Of a DNA stretch of 64,000 bases, positions 25,161 through 32,890 are shown piece by piece. Made by a program: the position numbers and the translations under genes. The notes below the pieces were generated by a model. That model had not been told where the DNA came from. It was given only the letters and a program-made list of their open reading frames with translations, and searched no databases. How positions within the stretch are numbered: position 1 is the first letter of the stretch; every line of letters begins with the position of its first letter. This stretch comes from DASYKS01 sp035995205 (GTDB lineage Bacteria; Acidobacteriota; Thermoanaerobaculia; Multivoradales; UBA5704). The DNA is taken from NCBI GenBank assembly GCA_035995205.1, contig DASYKS010000099.1, positions 79,860 to 143,859 of the forward strand, read 5' to 3'.

Positions 25161-25366
25161 CCCTGGGATTGGCGTTGGTTGCAGCTCTCATCGCGCTCGC
25201 CACGTCCCTCCTCGGGGGAATCCTGGGCGGATTGATGGTTGGGAAGAAGGCGCTCGGCACCGGCCTCGCGGCGATGATGGGCGCATTCTTCGGTCCGGTA
25301 GGCGGCTTCCTCGGAGTCCTCGTGAGTCTCGGACTGTTGGCCCTGTGGGCGGCAGTGAGGAGCTGA
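25157..25366 (+). CDS. Small two-helix membrane protein
   Basis: A 69-residue hydrophobic protein with two predicted transmembrane helices (about 3-25 and 40-66) separated by a short MVGKKALG turn, rich in glycine. ATG overlaps the TPR gene stop (ATGA) and the next gene starts 1 bp after its stop, so it is co-translated. It may anchor the soluble hydrogenase to the membrane, since neither small subunit has a membrane signal. Family not recognised. Confidence 0.65.
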   Translation: MTLGLALVAALIALATSLLGGILGGLMVGKKALGTGLAAMMGAFFGPVGGFLGVLVSLGLLALWAAVRS

Positions 25367-25367
25367 C

Positions 25368-25592
25368 ATGTGGGACATGGCGCTCGCCTCGATCAAGCTG
25401 TTCATTGCCGGCAAGCTGTTTCAAAAACCTGCCGACGTGGTGCGCCAGAACCTCAAAGGCGTGGCCGTCACCGTGGTCGTCACCCTGGGCCTCTTCGCCG
25501 CCGGTCTTTCGCTTCCCGTAAGCGCCGGCATCGCCGGTTTTGCCGGCGGGATGCTCCAGCCTTATCTGTTCAAGGATCTCAAGTTCCGTTGA
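25368..25592 (+). CDS. Small membrane-associated protein
   Basis: A 74-residue protein with an amphipathic N-terminal stretch (SIKLFIAGKLFQKP) and a hydrophobic segment from about 30 to 62 (GVAVTVVVTLGLFAAGLSLPVSAGIAGFAGGML). Tightly packed between the other small membrane gene and the NifU-Rieske gene, whose TTG start overlaps its stop. Possibly a second membrane tether for the hydrogenase complex. No known family recognised. Confidence 0.62.
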   Translation: MWDMALASIKLFIAGKLFQKPADVVRQNLKGVAVTVVVTLGLFAAGLSLPVSAGIAGFAGGMLQPYLFKDLKFR

Positions 25593-26482
25593 GTGGTTCC
25601 ACCCCCTCCGCCGACGCGCAACCCACGCCTCAGCTCGCCACCTTGGTCAGAGATCTAGAGGCGCTGGACGCCCTGTTCGCCACCTGGGACGTGGATCAGC
25701 GGGGGGCGGTCCGGGCCTATCGCACGGCGCTTGAAAGTCTTCACCGGGAGGCGATCCGGAGACTGATCGCAGGACTCAAGACAGATCACCGCGCGCTCGC
25801 CCTGCTCAAGGAGTCGCTGAGCGACGAGCTGGTCTACGGCGTCCTGCGCCATTTCGAGCTGATCAAGCCCAGCCTGCAAGAAAAGGTCGATGCCGCGCTG
25901 GAGCAGATCCGCCCCATGCTCGGATCGCACGGGGGCAACGTCGAGCTGGTGCGAATCAAACTGCCGGACACCGTCGAGGTGCGGTTCTTAGGCGCCTGCG
26001 ACGGCTGCGCGGCGTCGCAGCTGACGTTCGTCGCCGGAGTGAAGAAAGCGATCCTCGAAACCTGCCCGGAAATTCAACACGTGGTCGAGGTCCGCGGCCT
26101 GGCCGCCGCGCCGACGGGCGACGGCCGGGTGCGGTTCGTCAGCCCGTTCGCGCTTGGCGCCCTCGACAGCGACGCCGAATGGCACTTCGCCGCCCGGCTC
26201 GACGAGATTCCGCTCGGCCGCATCCTCCGGCGAGAGATCTCCGGCCGCGATCTGCTGCTCTCCCGGACGGGCGAAGCGATCGCCTGCTTCAGCAATTCGT
26301 GCGCTCACTTAGGCCTGCCGCTCGACGAAGGCAAGATCTCGGAGGGCATCCTCACCTGCCCTCACCACGGCTTCCAGTACTCGCTCGAAACGGGGGAGTG
26401 CCTGACGGCGCCGCTCGTACAGCTGGAACAGCACGCCGTGCGCCTAATCGAGAACCGGGTCGAGATCCGCCTCAGCCGCTAG
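25589..26482 (+). CDS. NifU C-terminal/Rieske fusion protein
   Basis: A 297-residue fusion. After an N-terminal helical region (about 10-100) comes a NifU C-terminal domain with GACDGCAAS (CxxC, about 135-140), which can hold a [4Fe-4S] cluster, then a Rieske [2Fe-2S] domain with Cys-x-His (CAHLGLP, about 238) and Cys-x2-His (CPHHGFQYS, about 257). Similar fusions accompany group 1h hydrogenases and are proposed to carry electrons away from them. TTG 25589 overlaps the preceding stop (TTGA); hypF-like gene follows after 2 bp. Confidence 0.85.
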   Translation: MSGSTPSADAQPTPQLATLVRDLEALDALFATWDVDQRGAVRAYRTALESLHREAIRRLIAGLKTDHRALALLKESLSDELVYGVLRHFELIKPSLQEKVDAALEQIRPMLGSHGGNVELVRIKLPDTVEVRFLGACDGCAASQLTFVAGVKKAILETCPEIQHVVEVRGLAAAPTGDGRVRFVSPFALGALDSDAEWHFAARLDEIPLGRILRREISGRDLLLSRTGEAIACFSNSCAHLGLPLDEGKISEGILTCPHHGFQYSLETGECLTAPLVQLEQHAVRLIENRVEIRLSR

Positions 26483-26484
26483 AA

Positions 26485-27180
26485 ATGAAGGTCGAATCGA
26501 TACTTCGAGCCTGCCCCGATTGCCTCGCCGAAGTATTGAGCCCGTTCGAGCGGCGCTACCGCTATCCGTTCGCCAGTTGCTCCGTCTGCGGCCCGGCGCT
26601 CGCACCGCGTCCGGCGAAAGAGATGTGCGCCGCCTGCCGGCGCGAGTTTGAAGATCCGAACGACCGCCACTATGCGGCCCCGGCGACGGCCTGCCACGGC
26701 TGCGGTCCCCGCGCCCGCCTGGTCCGCAACGACGGCGCGGAGATCTCCTTCGACCAGTTCAGTATCCTGGACGATGTCGATGCCGTGGCCACCCTGATCC
26801 AACGCGGCGAGATCGTCGCCGTTCCCGCTCCGACCGGTTTTCAGCTTCTGGGCGACGCGATGCGGGAATCGGTCGTCGAATCGCTCTCGGACTGGCAGGC
26901 GGCGCGCGGCGAACCGCTCCACTGGTGGGTCCGCGATCTCGAAACGCTGCGCCGCTTCGCGGAGGTGAGCCCCGAGGAAGCGGAGCAGCTCGAACGCCCC
27001 GAGATGCCGATCGTCCTCCTCGAAGGGAAAGCCGGGCCGATTCGGGTCCGGCTCGCCGCGACGGCCCTCCTGCGGTTGATCTTCCGGCGCCTGTCTCAAC
27101 CGGTGGCCGTGGCGAACGCCGCCGGCTCCTCGCCCGGCCTGCTGCCGGCCTACATCTTGAGCGTCCGGAGCCCGTCGTGA
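26485..27180 (+). CDS. HypF N-terminal-like fragment (zinc fingers plus degenerate YrdC domain)
   Basis: A 231-residue protein matching the middle of HypF. Two C4 zinc fingers are intact (CPDC...CSVC and CAAC...CHGC, first 75 residues) with the typical SPFERRYRYPF and FEDPNDRHYA segments. A YrdC-like region follows (DDVDAVATLIQRGEIVAVPAPTGFQLLGDA) but looks eroded from about residue 115. The N-terminal acylphosphatase domain of HypF is absent. It overlaps by GTGA with a second gene that encodes the HypF C-terminal domain. A functional two-subunit HypF or a decaying duplicate are both possible. Confidence 0.75.
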   Translation: MKVESILRACPDCLAEVLSPFERRYRYPFASCSVCGPALAPRPAKEMCAACRREFEDPNDRHYAAPATACHGCGPRARLVRNDGAEISFDQFSILDDVDAVATLIQRGEIVAVPAPTGFQLLGDAMRESVVESLSDWQAARGEPLHWWVRDLETLRRFAEVSPEEAEQLERPEMPIVLLEGKAGPIRVRLAATALLRLIFRRLSQPVAVANAAGSSPGLLPAYILSVRSPS

Positions 27181-28046
27181 ACGAGGGGATTTTGCGCCAG
27201 CACGCGCAGATCGTCGCGTGCCTGATCGAAAACGACCAGCCGCTCGACGGTCTGCCGGTGCTAGGAATCGTCCTGGGAGGCATGACGCCCGGCGACGACG
27301 GAACCCTGTGGGGAGGCGAATTCCTGCTCGCCGATTTGCAGTCGTACGAGCGCCTGGGAACGTTCAAACCGGTGGCCCTGCCCGGAGGAGAACAGGCGAC
27401 GAGAGCCGAGCCCTGGCGCAGCACCTACGCGCACTTGATGGCCGAAATGGGTTGGGCACGCTTCGCAATGGACTTCGCGGATCTCCCGCTGAAGGCTTTT
27501 CTCGCCGAACGGCGGTGCGAGTCGCTCGACGCCGAAATCGCCGATCGTTCGGCAAGCCCGCTCGCCAGCTCCTGCGGCCGGCTGTTCGACGCCGTGGCCG
27601 CCGCGATCGGCATCTGCCGTTCGCACGTCGACTTCCAGGGGCAGCCTGGCCAAATGCTGGAGGATCTGGTCGACGCTACCGCCCTCAATGAGGACGAGAC
27701 GCTGATCTATCCCTTCGCGATCCCGCGCTTGGGGGGCCGTGGTCTTCCCTACATCGAGCCGCTGGGAGCCTGGGCCGCCCTGCTCGGTGACCTGCTCCTA
27801 GAAACCCCTGTCGGGGTGATCGCCGCCCGCTTTCATCGCAGCCTCGCCCGCGCGCTGGTCGCGATGGTCAAGAAGCTCCTACCCCCGCGAGTCGATGCCG
27901 GCATTGCGCGTCCCGTCGTGGTGCTCACCGGAGGCTGTTTCGAGAATCGCATCCTGCTAGAGCAGACGCTTGTTCCCCTTGAGACCGCGGGATTCGAGGT
28001 TCTCACCCCCATCTCTCCAACGAATTTCCGCCGATCATCGAGATGA
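27177..28046 (+). CDS. HypF C-terminal-like fragment (Kae1/YgjD fold), degenerate
   Basis: A 289-residue protein matching the carbamoyl-transfer domain of HypF: GDDGTLWGGEFLLADL, CGRLFDAVAAAIGI, and GGCFENRILLEQT. The metal-binding HHHAH-type motif is reduced to RQHAQ, and the protein ends in PTNFRRSSR where HypF normally has PxNDGG with a catalytic Asp, as if a frameshift removed the last segment. GTG start overlaps the preceding stop. Loss of these residues suggests impaired activity or a changed role. It ends the plus-strand hydrogenase operon. Confidence 0.75.
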   Translation: MNEGILRQHAQIVACLIENDQPLDGLPVLGIVLGGMTPGDDGTLWGGEFLLADLQSYERLGTFKPVALPGGEQATRAEPWRSTYAHLMAEMGWARFAMDFADLPLKAFLAERRCESLDAEIADRSASPLASSCGRLFDAVAAAIGICRSHVDFQGQPGQMLEDLVDATALNEDETLIYPFAIPRLGGRGLPYIEPLGAWAALLGDLLLETPVGVIAARFHRSLARALVAMVKKLLPPRVDAGIARPVVVLTGGCFENRILLEQTLVPLETAGFEVLTPISPTNFRRSSR

Positions 28047-28128
28047 GCCACCCGTTTTACGTCTTTTAGCCAGGTGAATGGGCCTCACCCCGTGTCGCAC
28101 CTCCTTGGGGCCCGAAGGAGACACCTGT

Positions 28129-28737
28129 ATGGCGGGCGGTCACGATCAACTTTGGAAGGATCTGATTCGAGCATTCCCGGTCGATTTCCTGCGTCTCGTC
28201 GACGACGAGCTCGCGGCCCGGCTCGTCGCCCCGAAGGGGTTCCTCGAGCGACCCGAGCCGCTCGCCTGGGCTTTCGCGGCGTTGGGACGTCCAAAGGACC
28301 GAGACCGTTACAAGCTTCGCCGCGCCTGTTTCGCCAAAATCGCTGCGGCCGACGATTTGACCGACGTCGAAAGATTCCTGCTGTTCAACTGCGTGGCAAC
28401 GTATTTAGAATTGGGCGGCGGCGCGGCGCAGGAATACGCGGCGTTGCGCACTCGGTTCACGAAACCGGAGGTCGAGATGAAACCAGTCACCTGGGAAGAA
28501 AAGGTCGAAGCGCGAGGCCTGGAGAAGGGCCGGGAACAAGGCCTGGAGAAGGGTCTGGCGCGAGGCCAGGAGAATGGCATGCGCGAAGTTCTCTTGCGCT
28601 TGCTCCGCAGTCGCTTTCCGTCGCTCACGGGCCGGACGATCGAGCGAGTCGAGGCGATCCGTTCTCCCGAGGAGCTCGGCTCGCTGGCCGAGCGGCTGCT
28701 GACCGCTCGATCGCTTGAAGAGCTGGGGTTGGCGTAA
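28129..28737 (+). CDS. Rpn-family transposase/nuclease-like protein lacking its catalytic core
   Basis: A 202-residue protein after a GAAGGAG site. The N-terminus HDQLWKDLIRAFPVDFLRLVDDELAARL matches the start of Rpn/PD-(D/E)XK transposase-like proteins and the C-terminus has the EARGLEKGREQGLEKGL linker and terminal three-helix domain (LLRLLRSRFPSLT...RSPEELGSLAERLL) of DUF4351. The nuclease segment with its D...ExK residues, normally about 60-70 residues in between, is missing. This looks like an internally deleted remnant or a derived non-catalytic form. Confidence 0.65.
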   Translation: MAGGHDQLWKDLIRAFPVDFLRLVDDELAARLVAPKGFLERPEPLAWAFAALGRPKDRDRYKLRRACFAKIAAADDLTDVERFLLFNCVATYLELGGGAAQEYAALRTRFTKPEVEMKPVTWEEKVEARGLEKGREQGLEKGLARGQENGMREVLLRLLRSRFPSLTGRTIERVEAIRSPEELGSLAERLLTARSLEELGLA

Positions 28738-28779
28738 GCCGGCACCGCGCGCACCGTGCGCTCCCCCTGGGCACCGAGA

Positions 28780-29220
28780 GTCTTCCCGGATGATTCGAAG
28801 GCCGCCCCCGGACCTCTGGAGGCGGCTCGGAGCCAACCGAAGAGGCATCCGCTTCATCGGGAGAAGGCTCCGGCCCGTCCGTAGGGATCTCCGGAGCTCC
28901 GGGAGTTCTCTCCGGATCGCCCGAAGACGTCTTCCGATCGCTGCGTACCCTTCCGGGAGGTCCGGAGTCTTCTTCCGATCATCCGGAATCCACTCCGGGT
29001 TCCCGGGAATCCACTCCGGGTTCCCGGGAATCCGCTCCGGGTCGTCCGTAGCGATCTTCGAGCGGTCCGTGAGGAGTTCCCGTTCTCCGGGATCTCTCTT
29101 CGCACGTCCCGGAGGGGTACGGGGCTGTCGGGAATGCGCTTCGGATCGACGGGAGCGGACTCCGGATCGTCCGGAGATCTCTTCGGTCGGTCCGGGGAGC
29201 GATCGGTACAGCGCGACACC
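28780..29220. repeat. Second degenerate 21-bp-period repeat region
   Basis: Gene-free DNA with the same TCCGGAG/TCTTCCG vocabulary as 40-470. A clean 21-bp tandem repeat with nearly three copies lies at about 28985-29045 (GGAATCCACTCCGGGTTCCC plus one base), and words such as GTCCGGAGATCTCTTCGG are partly self-complementary. All frames yield low-complexity peptides. It separates the hydrogenase locus from the CHAT-STAND locus. No gene supported here. Confidence 0.7.
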
Positions 29221-29281
29221 CAAGCGGGTCAGTGAGTAAGAGCCCGAACCCTGATAGAATCTTCAAACACACAGGTCAGCC

Positions 29282-31450
29282 ATGAACGAGCCCTCGAAGA
29301 ATCCCTGCGAGCTGCAGATCCTCGTCCGCCGGAACGACGTGAAGAGCTTGTCGTTCGAGGTCCGAGCGGAATTCCTGGGCCTCCAGAACAAGGATTTCGG
29401 CTCGGTCCCCTTGGAAGGCGACCCCAAGGCGCAGGCCCAGGACGAGCTCAGTAAGCATATGGTCCGCCTCTCGGATCTGGCGGCCAAGGGGGAGGACGGG
29501 CAGGAGAGCGCCCGTCTGCAGCTAGCGGATCTGGCGACGGCCCTGTTCCAGAACCTTCCTCCCGATCTGAGGGATCTGCTTTGGTTGCATCAGGGGGAGC
29601 TCGAGACTTTGCAGATCCTTTCGGACGAGCCTTATATCCCCTTTGAGCTGATGAAGCTCCAAGGGGAAGACGGCGAAGAGGGACCCTACCTTTGCGAGGC
29701 GTTCCGGGTCACGAGGTGGCTGCGGACGATTCCCCAGCCGACCGGCGATCTTCCTCTTCGAAATCTGGCCTTGGTGCAGGCAGCGGATTCGGGCCTGCCG
29801 AGCGCTCCAGGGGAAAAGGATGATCTGGAGGCGCTCTTCGGTGCCGAACGGGTGGCCTCGATCCAGGCGACAGTCTCGGCCGTCAAAGCCGCTCTCGGCG
29901 AGGGTGATTTTGATGGCTGGCATTTCTCCGGCCACAATTCGAACGGCGTCGCGAAGGACCCGAACCTCGCGGCGTTCTATTTGGACGACGACGCCTTCTT
30001 GACGCCGACCAATATAGGCAAATCCAGCCTTCAGCGCCTTCGGCCGCTTCTCTTTCTGAACGCGTGCTCCACCGGGCAGGGAGGTTTTTCCCTGACCGGT
30101 CTCGGCGGATGGGCGAAACAGAGCCTCGCCGCGGGTGCCACGGCATTTCTCGGTACCCTCTGGAAGGTGCGTGACCAGAAAGCCCGCGCCTTCGCCCACG
30201 CCTTCTATCGCCATTTTCTCGGCGGCGAGATGATCGGCGATGCGGTGTGGCAGGCGCGCATGGCGGTTCGCGATCAGTTCCCAGGGGACCCGGCATGGCT
30301 CGCCTATACGGTCTACGCCCGTCCCGGGCTGCGCTGCTCGACCGCTACGGAGAAACCCGCATCGCGCGAATTGCGAAAAACCGCGCTGCGAATTCCGGCG
30401 CTCGAATGGCGCCCGGATATCTCTCCTCCCGGTGCTCTCTTGCGCGCCGAGTACAGCATCGTGCCGTTCCACGGCCGAGAGAAGGAGCGGAGCGACCTCT
30501 ATGCCTGGTGTACCGAGGGTCCCGCGGTGCGAGTGCGTCTCTATACCGGCCCCGGCGGGATGGGCAAGACCCGGCTGGCGCTGGAGATCGCAAAGGTCTT
30601 GAAGCGGGAAGGATGGCGGGCGGGTTTCCTCGAACCGGACGCGGTTCGCTCGCCCGAGGAGGCGTGGAAGGCGGTTTCCCGACGGGGCGGCAAGGTGCTC
30701 GCAATCGTCGACTACGCCGAGACCCGTCGGGAGTTGCTGATTCCTCTGTTGCGCCGCCTCTACGCCACCGACGCAGGGCCGATCCGCGTGATCCTCCTTG
30801 CCCGCGCCGCTCTCGATTGGTGGGAACAGCTCAAGGCCGAAGGGCATGGAGTGGGAGAGTTGCTCTCCGGTCCGGCGACCTCGCGGCACTCGCTGCCGGC
30901 GCTGGCCTTTTCAGTTCCCGAGCGCTCCGAATCGTATCGGCTTGCCGGGCAGGCGTTCGCCCAACGTTTGAATCGAGATGCGCCGACGGAGCTCCCCGAG
31001 GGCGTTGAAACGGCGCTGTTCGAACGAGTCCTCTTGCTGCACATGGCTGCATTGGCTTCCATCGAGGGCGTGAAGGTAAAAGGAGAGGACGGTGTCCTGG
31101 ACTACGTTCTCAAGCGGGAGACCCGCTATTGGACGGATCGGGCGATTCACCGGCAAGTCGATGCCACCCTGGTCGCCGGGATCGGCCGCGCGATGGCCGC
31201 GATTACCCTGGGCGGTGGGGTCCGCAACGAAGAAGAGGCGCTCGAAGTATTGCGCCGGCTTCAGGCATTTCAGGGACAGACCGGCGATGTCCTGCTTGCC
31301 GTAGCGCGGCTGCTCCACGAATGCTATCCGGGAGACCACTGGATCGAACCGATTCTCCCCGATCTCCTCGGGGAACACTTGGTACAGCGCGAAATGGAAC
31401 GTGGTGCGGACGAGCTGCTGGACCTGGTGCTGGGCAAGGCGACGGGGTAG
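29282..31450 (+). CDS. CHAT caspase-like protease fused to STAND/AAA ATPase
   Basis: A 722-residue protein. Residues about 95-350 are a CHAT (caspase HetF-associated) domain with the His-Cys dyad at His218 (HFSGHN) and Cys262 (LNACSTG). Residues about 395-560 are a P-loop NTPase: GREKE lead-in, Walker A GPGGMGKT (423-430), VLAIVDYAE as Walker B. The helical C-terminus ends in PDLLGEHLVQREM, without sensor repeats. Eight bp later starts the first of four TPR proteins, which could act as the missing sensor in trans. Such protease-ATPase-TPR sets are typical of conflict and cell-suicide systems. A weak TAGAAT -10-like box lies at 29255. Confidence 0.85.
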   Translation: MNEPSKNPCELQILVRRNDVKSLSFEVRAEFLGLQNKDFGSVPLEGDPKAQAQDELSKHMVRLSDLAAKGEDGQESARLQLADLATALFQNLPPDLRDLLWLHQGELETLQILSDEPYIPFELMKLQGEDGEEGPYLCEAFRVTRWLRTIPQPTGDLPLRNLALVQAADSGLPSAPGEKDDLEALFGAERVASIQATVSAVKAALGEGDFDGWHFSGHNSNGVAKDPNLAAFYLDDDAFLTPTNIGKSSLQRLRPLLFLNACSTGQGGFSLTGLGGWAKQSLAAGATAFLGTLWKVRDQKARAFAHAFYRHFLGGEMIGDAVWQARMAVRDQFPGDPAWLAYTVYARPGLRCSTATEKPASRELRKTALRIPALEWRPDISPPGALLRAEYSIVPFHGREKERSDLYAWCTEGPAVRVRLYTGPGGMGKTRLALEIAKVLKREGWRAGFLEPDAVRSPEEAWKAVSRRGGKVLAIVDYAETRRELLIPLLRRLYATDAGPIRVILLARAALDWWEQLKAEGHGVGELLSGPATSRHSLPALAFSVPERSESYRLAGQAFAQRLNRDAPTELPEGVETALFERVLLLHMAALASIEGVKVKGEDGVLDYVLKRETRYWTDRAIHRQVDATLVAGIGRAMAAITLGGGVRNEEEALEVLRRLQAFQGQTGDVLLAVARLLHECYPGDHWIEPILPDLLGEHLVQREMERGADELLDLVLGKATG

Positions 31451-31458
31451 GTCGGACC

Positions 31459-32871
31459 ATGCAGCCGGCGCTCACCGTTCTCAGCCGCCTGGCAATACGC
31501 AGACCGGAGACACGGGAATGGCTGGCCCGTGCCTTCGAGGGCCGGTTGACGGAGCTGGCCGAAGAGGCGCTCGAAGTCGCGGTGGAGACGGGAGGGCCGA
31601 TCGGCCAGGTGCTGGCAAGTTTGGTGGAGGATCAAGCCGGCCCAGACCTCGCCGAACGGCTGATGCTGCGCTGCGACGAAGCGGACTTTCGCGAATCGGT
31701 CCCACTGCGGGAGGTGGCCGAAGCCGCGACGCGACGGCAGCTCGAGTTCTTGAAAGGCGAGCTCTCTACGCGGCCCGATCCGAGCCAATCCCACGTCTTT
31801 GCCCGCATGCTGGGTAACCTGGGAAGTCGGCGCAGCCGGCTGGGCGACTGGCGGGAATCGCTCCGATGCCACCGGGAGGCGATGAAGATACAGGGTGATC
31901 TTCTGAAGAATGGCGGAGGGAAAGAAGTTCTCTTCGACCTCGCAACCAGCCTGGCGAATCTCGGACAGGCGCATGGAGTTCTCGGGGAGTGGGAGGAGGC
32001 GCTGCTGACCTCAAGGGAAGCGACGAGAATCCTCAAAAAGCTGGAAGTGGGCTTGGACTCCGGCGGCCTGAGAGCGCTCGCCGTGAGCCTGCGGAACCTG
32101 GGCATCGCTCTGAGCGAGCTCGGCCAGGCGGAAGAAGCATTGGCCGCAGGCCGCGAGGCGGTGGAGATCCAGCGGAAACTGGTGAAGCAAGACCCGGTCG
32201 AAGCGGTTCCCGATCTTGCCCGGGACCTGATGAACCTCGCCGGTCGCCTATCCGAAAAAGGCGATGGTGAAGAGGCGCTCGTGCGAGCGGAGGAGTCGCT
32301 CGAACTGCGACGGACGCTTGCGGCGGAGCGCCCTGGGATCTTCCTACCATCCCTGGCGCTGACCCTCCACAACCTCGGTTTCCTCCTTGCCGGGCAGGGA
32401 CGTTCGGAGGACGCGCTCGCAGCGACGGCGGAGGCGGCAAAGCTTCGGCGGCAATTGGCTTCCGAGCGACCCGAGGCCTTTGCCGCCGATCTTGCGAGCA
32501 GCCTGTACAACCTGAGCAATCGGCTGGCGGATCTCGGTCGGCCTGAGGAGGCGCTCGCAGCGACGGAAGAGGTGATCGGCCTCTACCTACAGCTGGTAGA
32601 TCGGGCACCGGACCGCTTCCTGCCCGACCTCGCAAATCGCTGCGGCCTCCGATGTCAGCTTCTGGCATCCCTCGAACGCCCGGCCGAGCTGTTCGCGGCG
32701 GCCGAAGACGGGCTCCGCCGCTTGATCCCGTATCTGGCGTCGCATCGAGAGGCCCTCAACAGCACCGTCGCTTCTCTGTTCAGCTACTACATGGATTCTT
32801 CGTCGGAGGATCGCCCGCGCGATCCCGAGATCATGCGGGGAATTCGCGCCGCGCTCGCCAGGGCCGCCTAG
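31459..32871 (+). CDS. TPR protein, paralogue 1, partner of CHAT-STAND
   Basis: A 470-residue helical protein. Residues 1-100 are a shared N-terminal domain: LTVLSRLAIRRPETREWL, LTELAEEALEVAVETGGPIGQVLA, then RESVPLREVAEAATRRQLE. From about 115 onward run 42-residue TPR-like repeats, each with LG/LGQAEEALAAxREAVEI-RKL and LPDLAxSLxNLxxxL. It begins 8 bp after the CHAT-STAND stop, so the two are probably one transcription unit and may derive from one split protein. Role as sensor or adaptor is inferred. Confidence 0.78.
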   Translation: MQPALTVLSRLAIRRPETREWLARAFEGRLTELAEEALEVAVETGGPIGQVLASLVEDQAGPDLAERLMLRCDEADFRESVPLREVAEAATRRQLEFLKGELSTRPDPSQSHVFARMLGNLGSRRSRLGDWRESLRCHREAMKIQGDLLKNGGGKEVLFDLATSLANLGQAHGVLGEWEEALLTSREATRILKKLEVGLDSGGLRALAVSLRNLGIALSELGQAEEALAAGREAVEIQRKLVKQDPVEAVPDLARDLMNLAGRLSEKGDGEEALVRAEESLELRRTLAAERPGIFLPSLALTLHNLGFLLAGQGRSEDALAATAEAAKLRRQLASERPEAFAADLASSLYNLSNRLADLGRPEEALAATEEVIGLYLQLVDRAPDRFLPDLANRCGLRCQLLASLERPAELFAAAEDGLRRLIPYLASHREALNSTVASLFSYYMDSSSEDRPRDPEIMRGIRAALARAA

Positions 32872-32890
32872 GAAGAGGGCTGGTCGGTAG

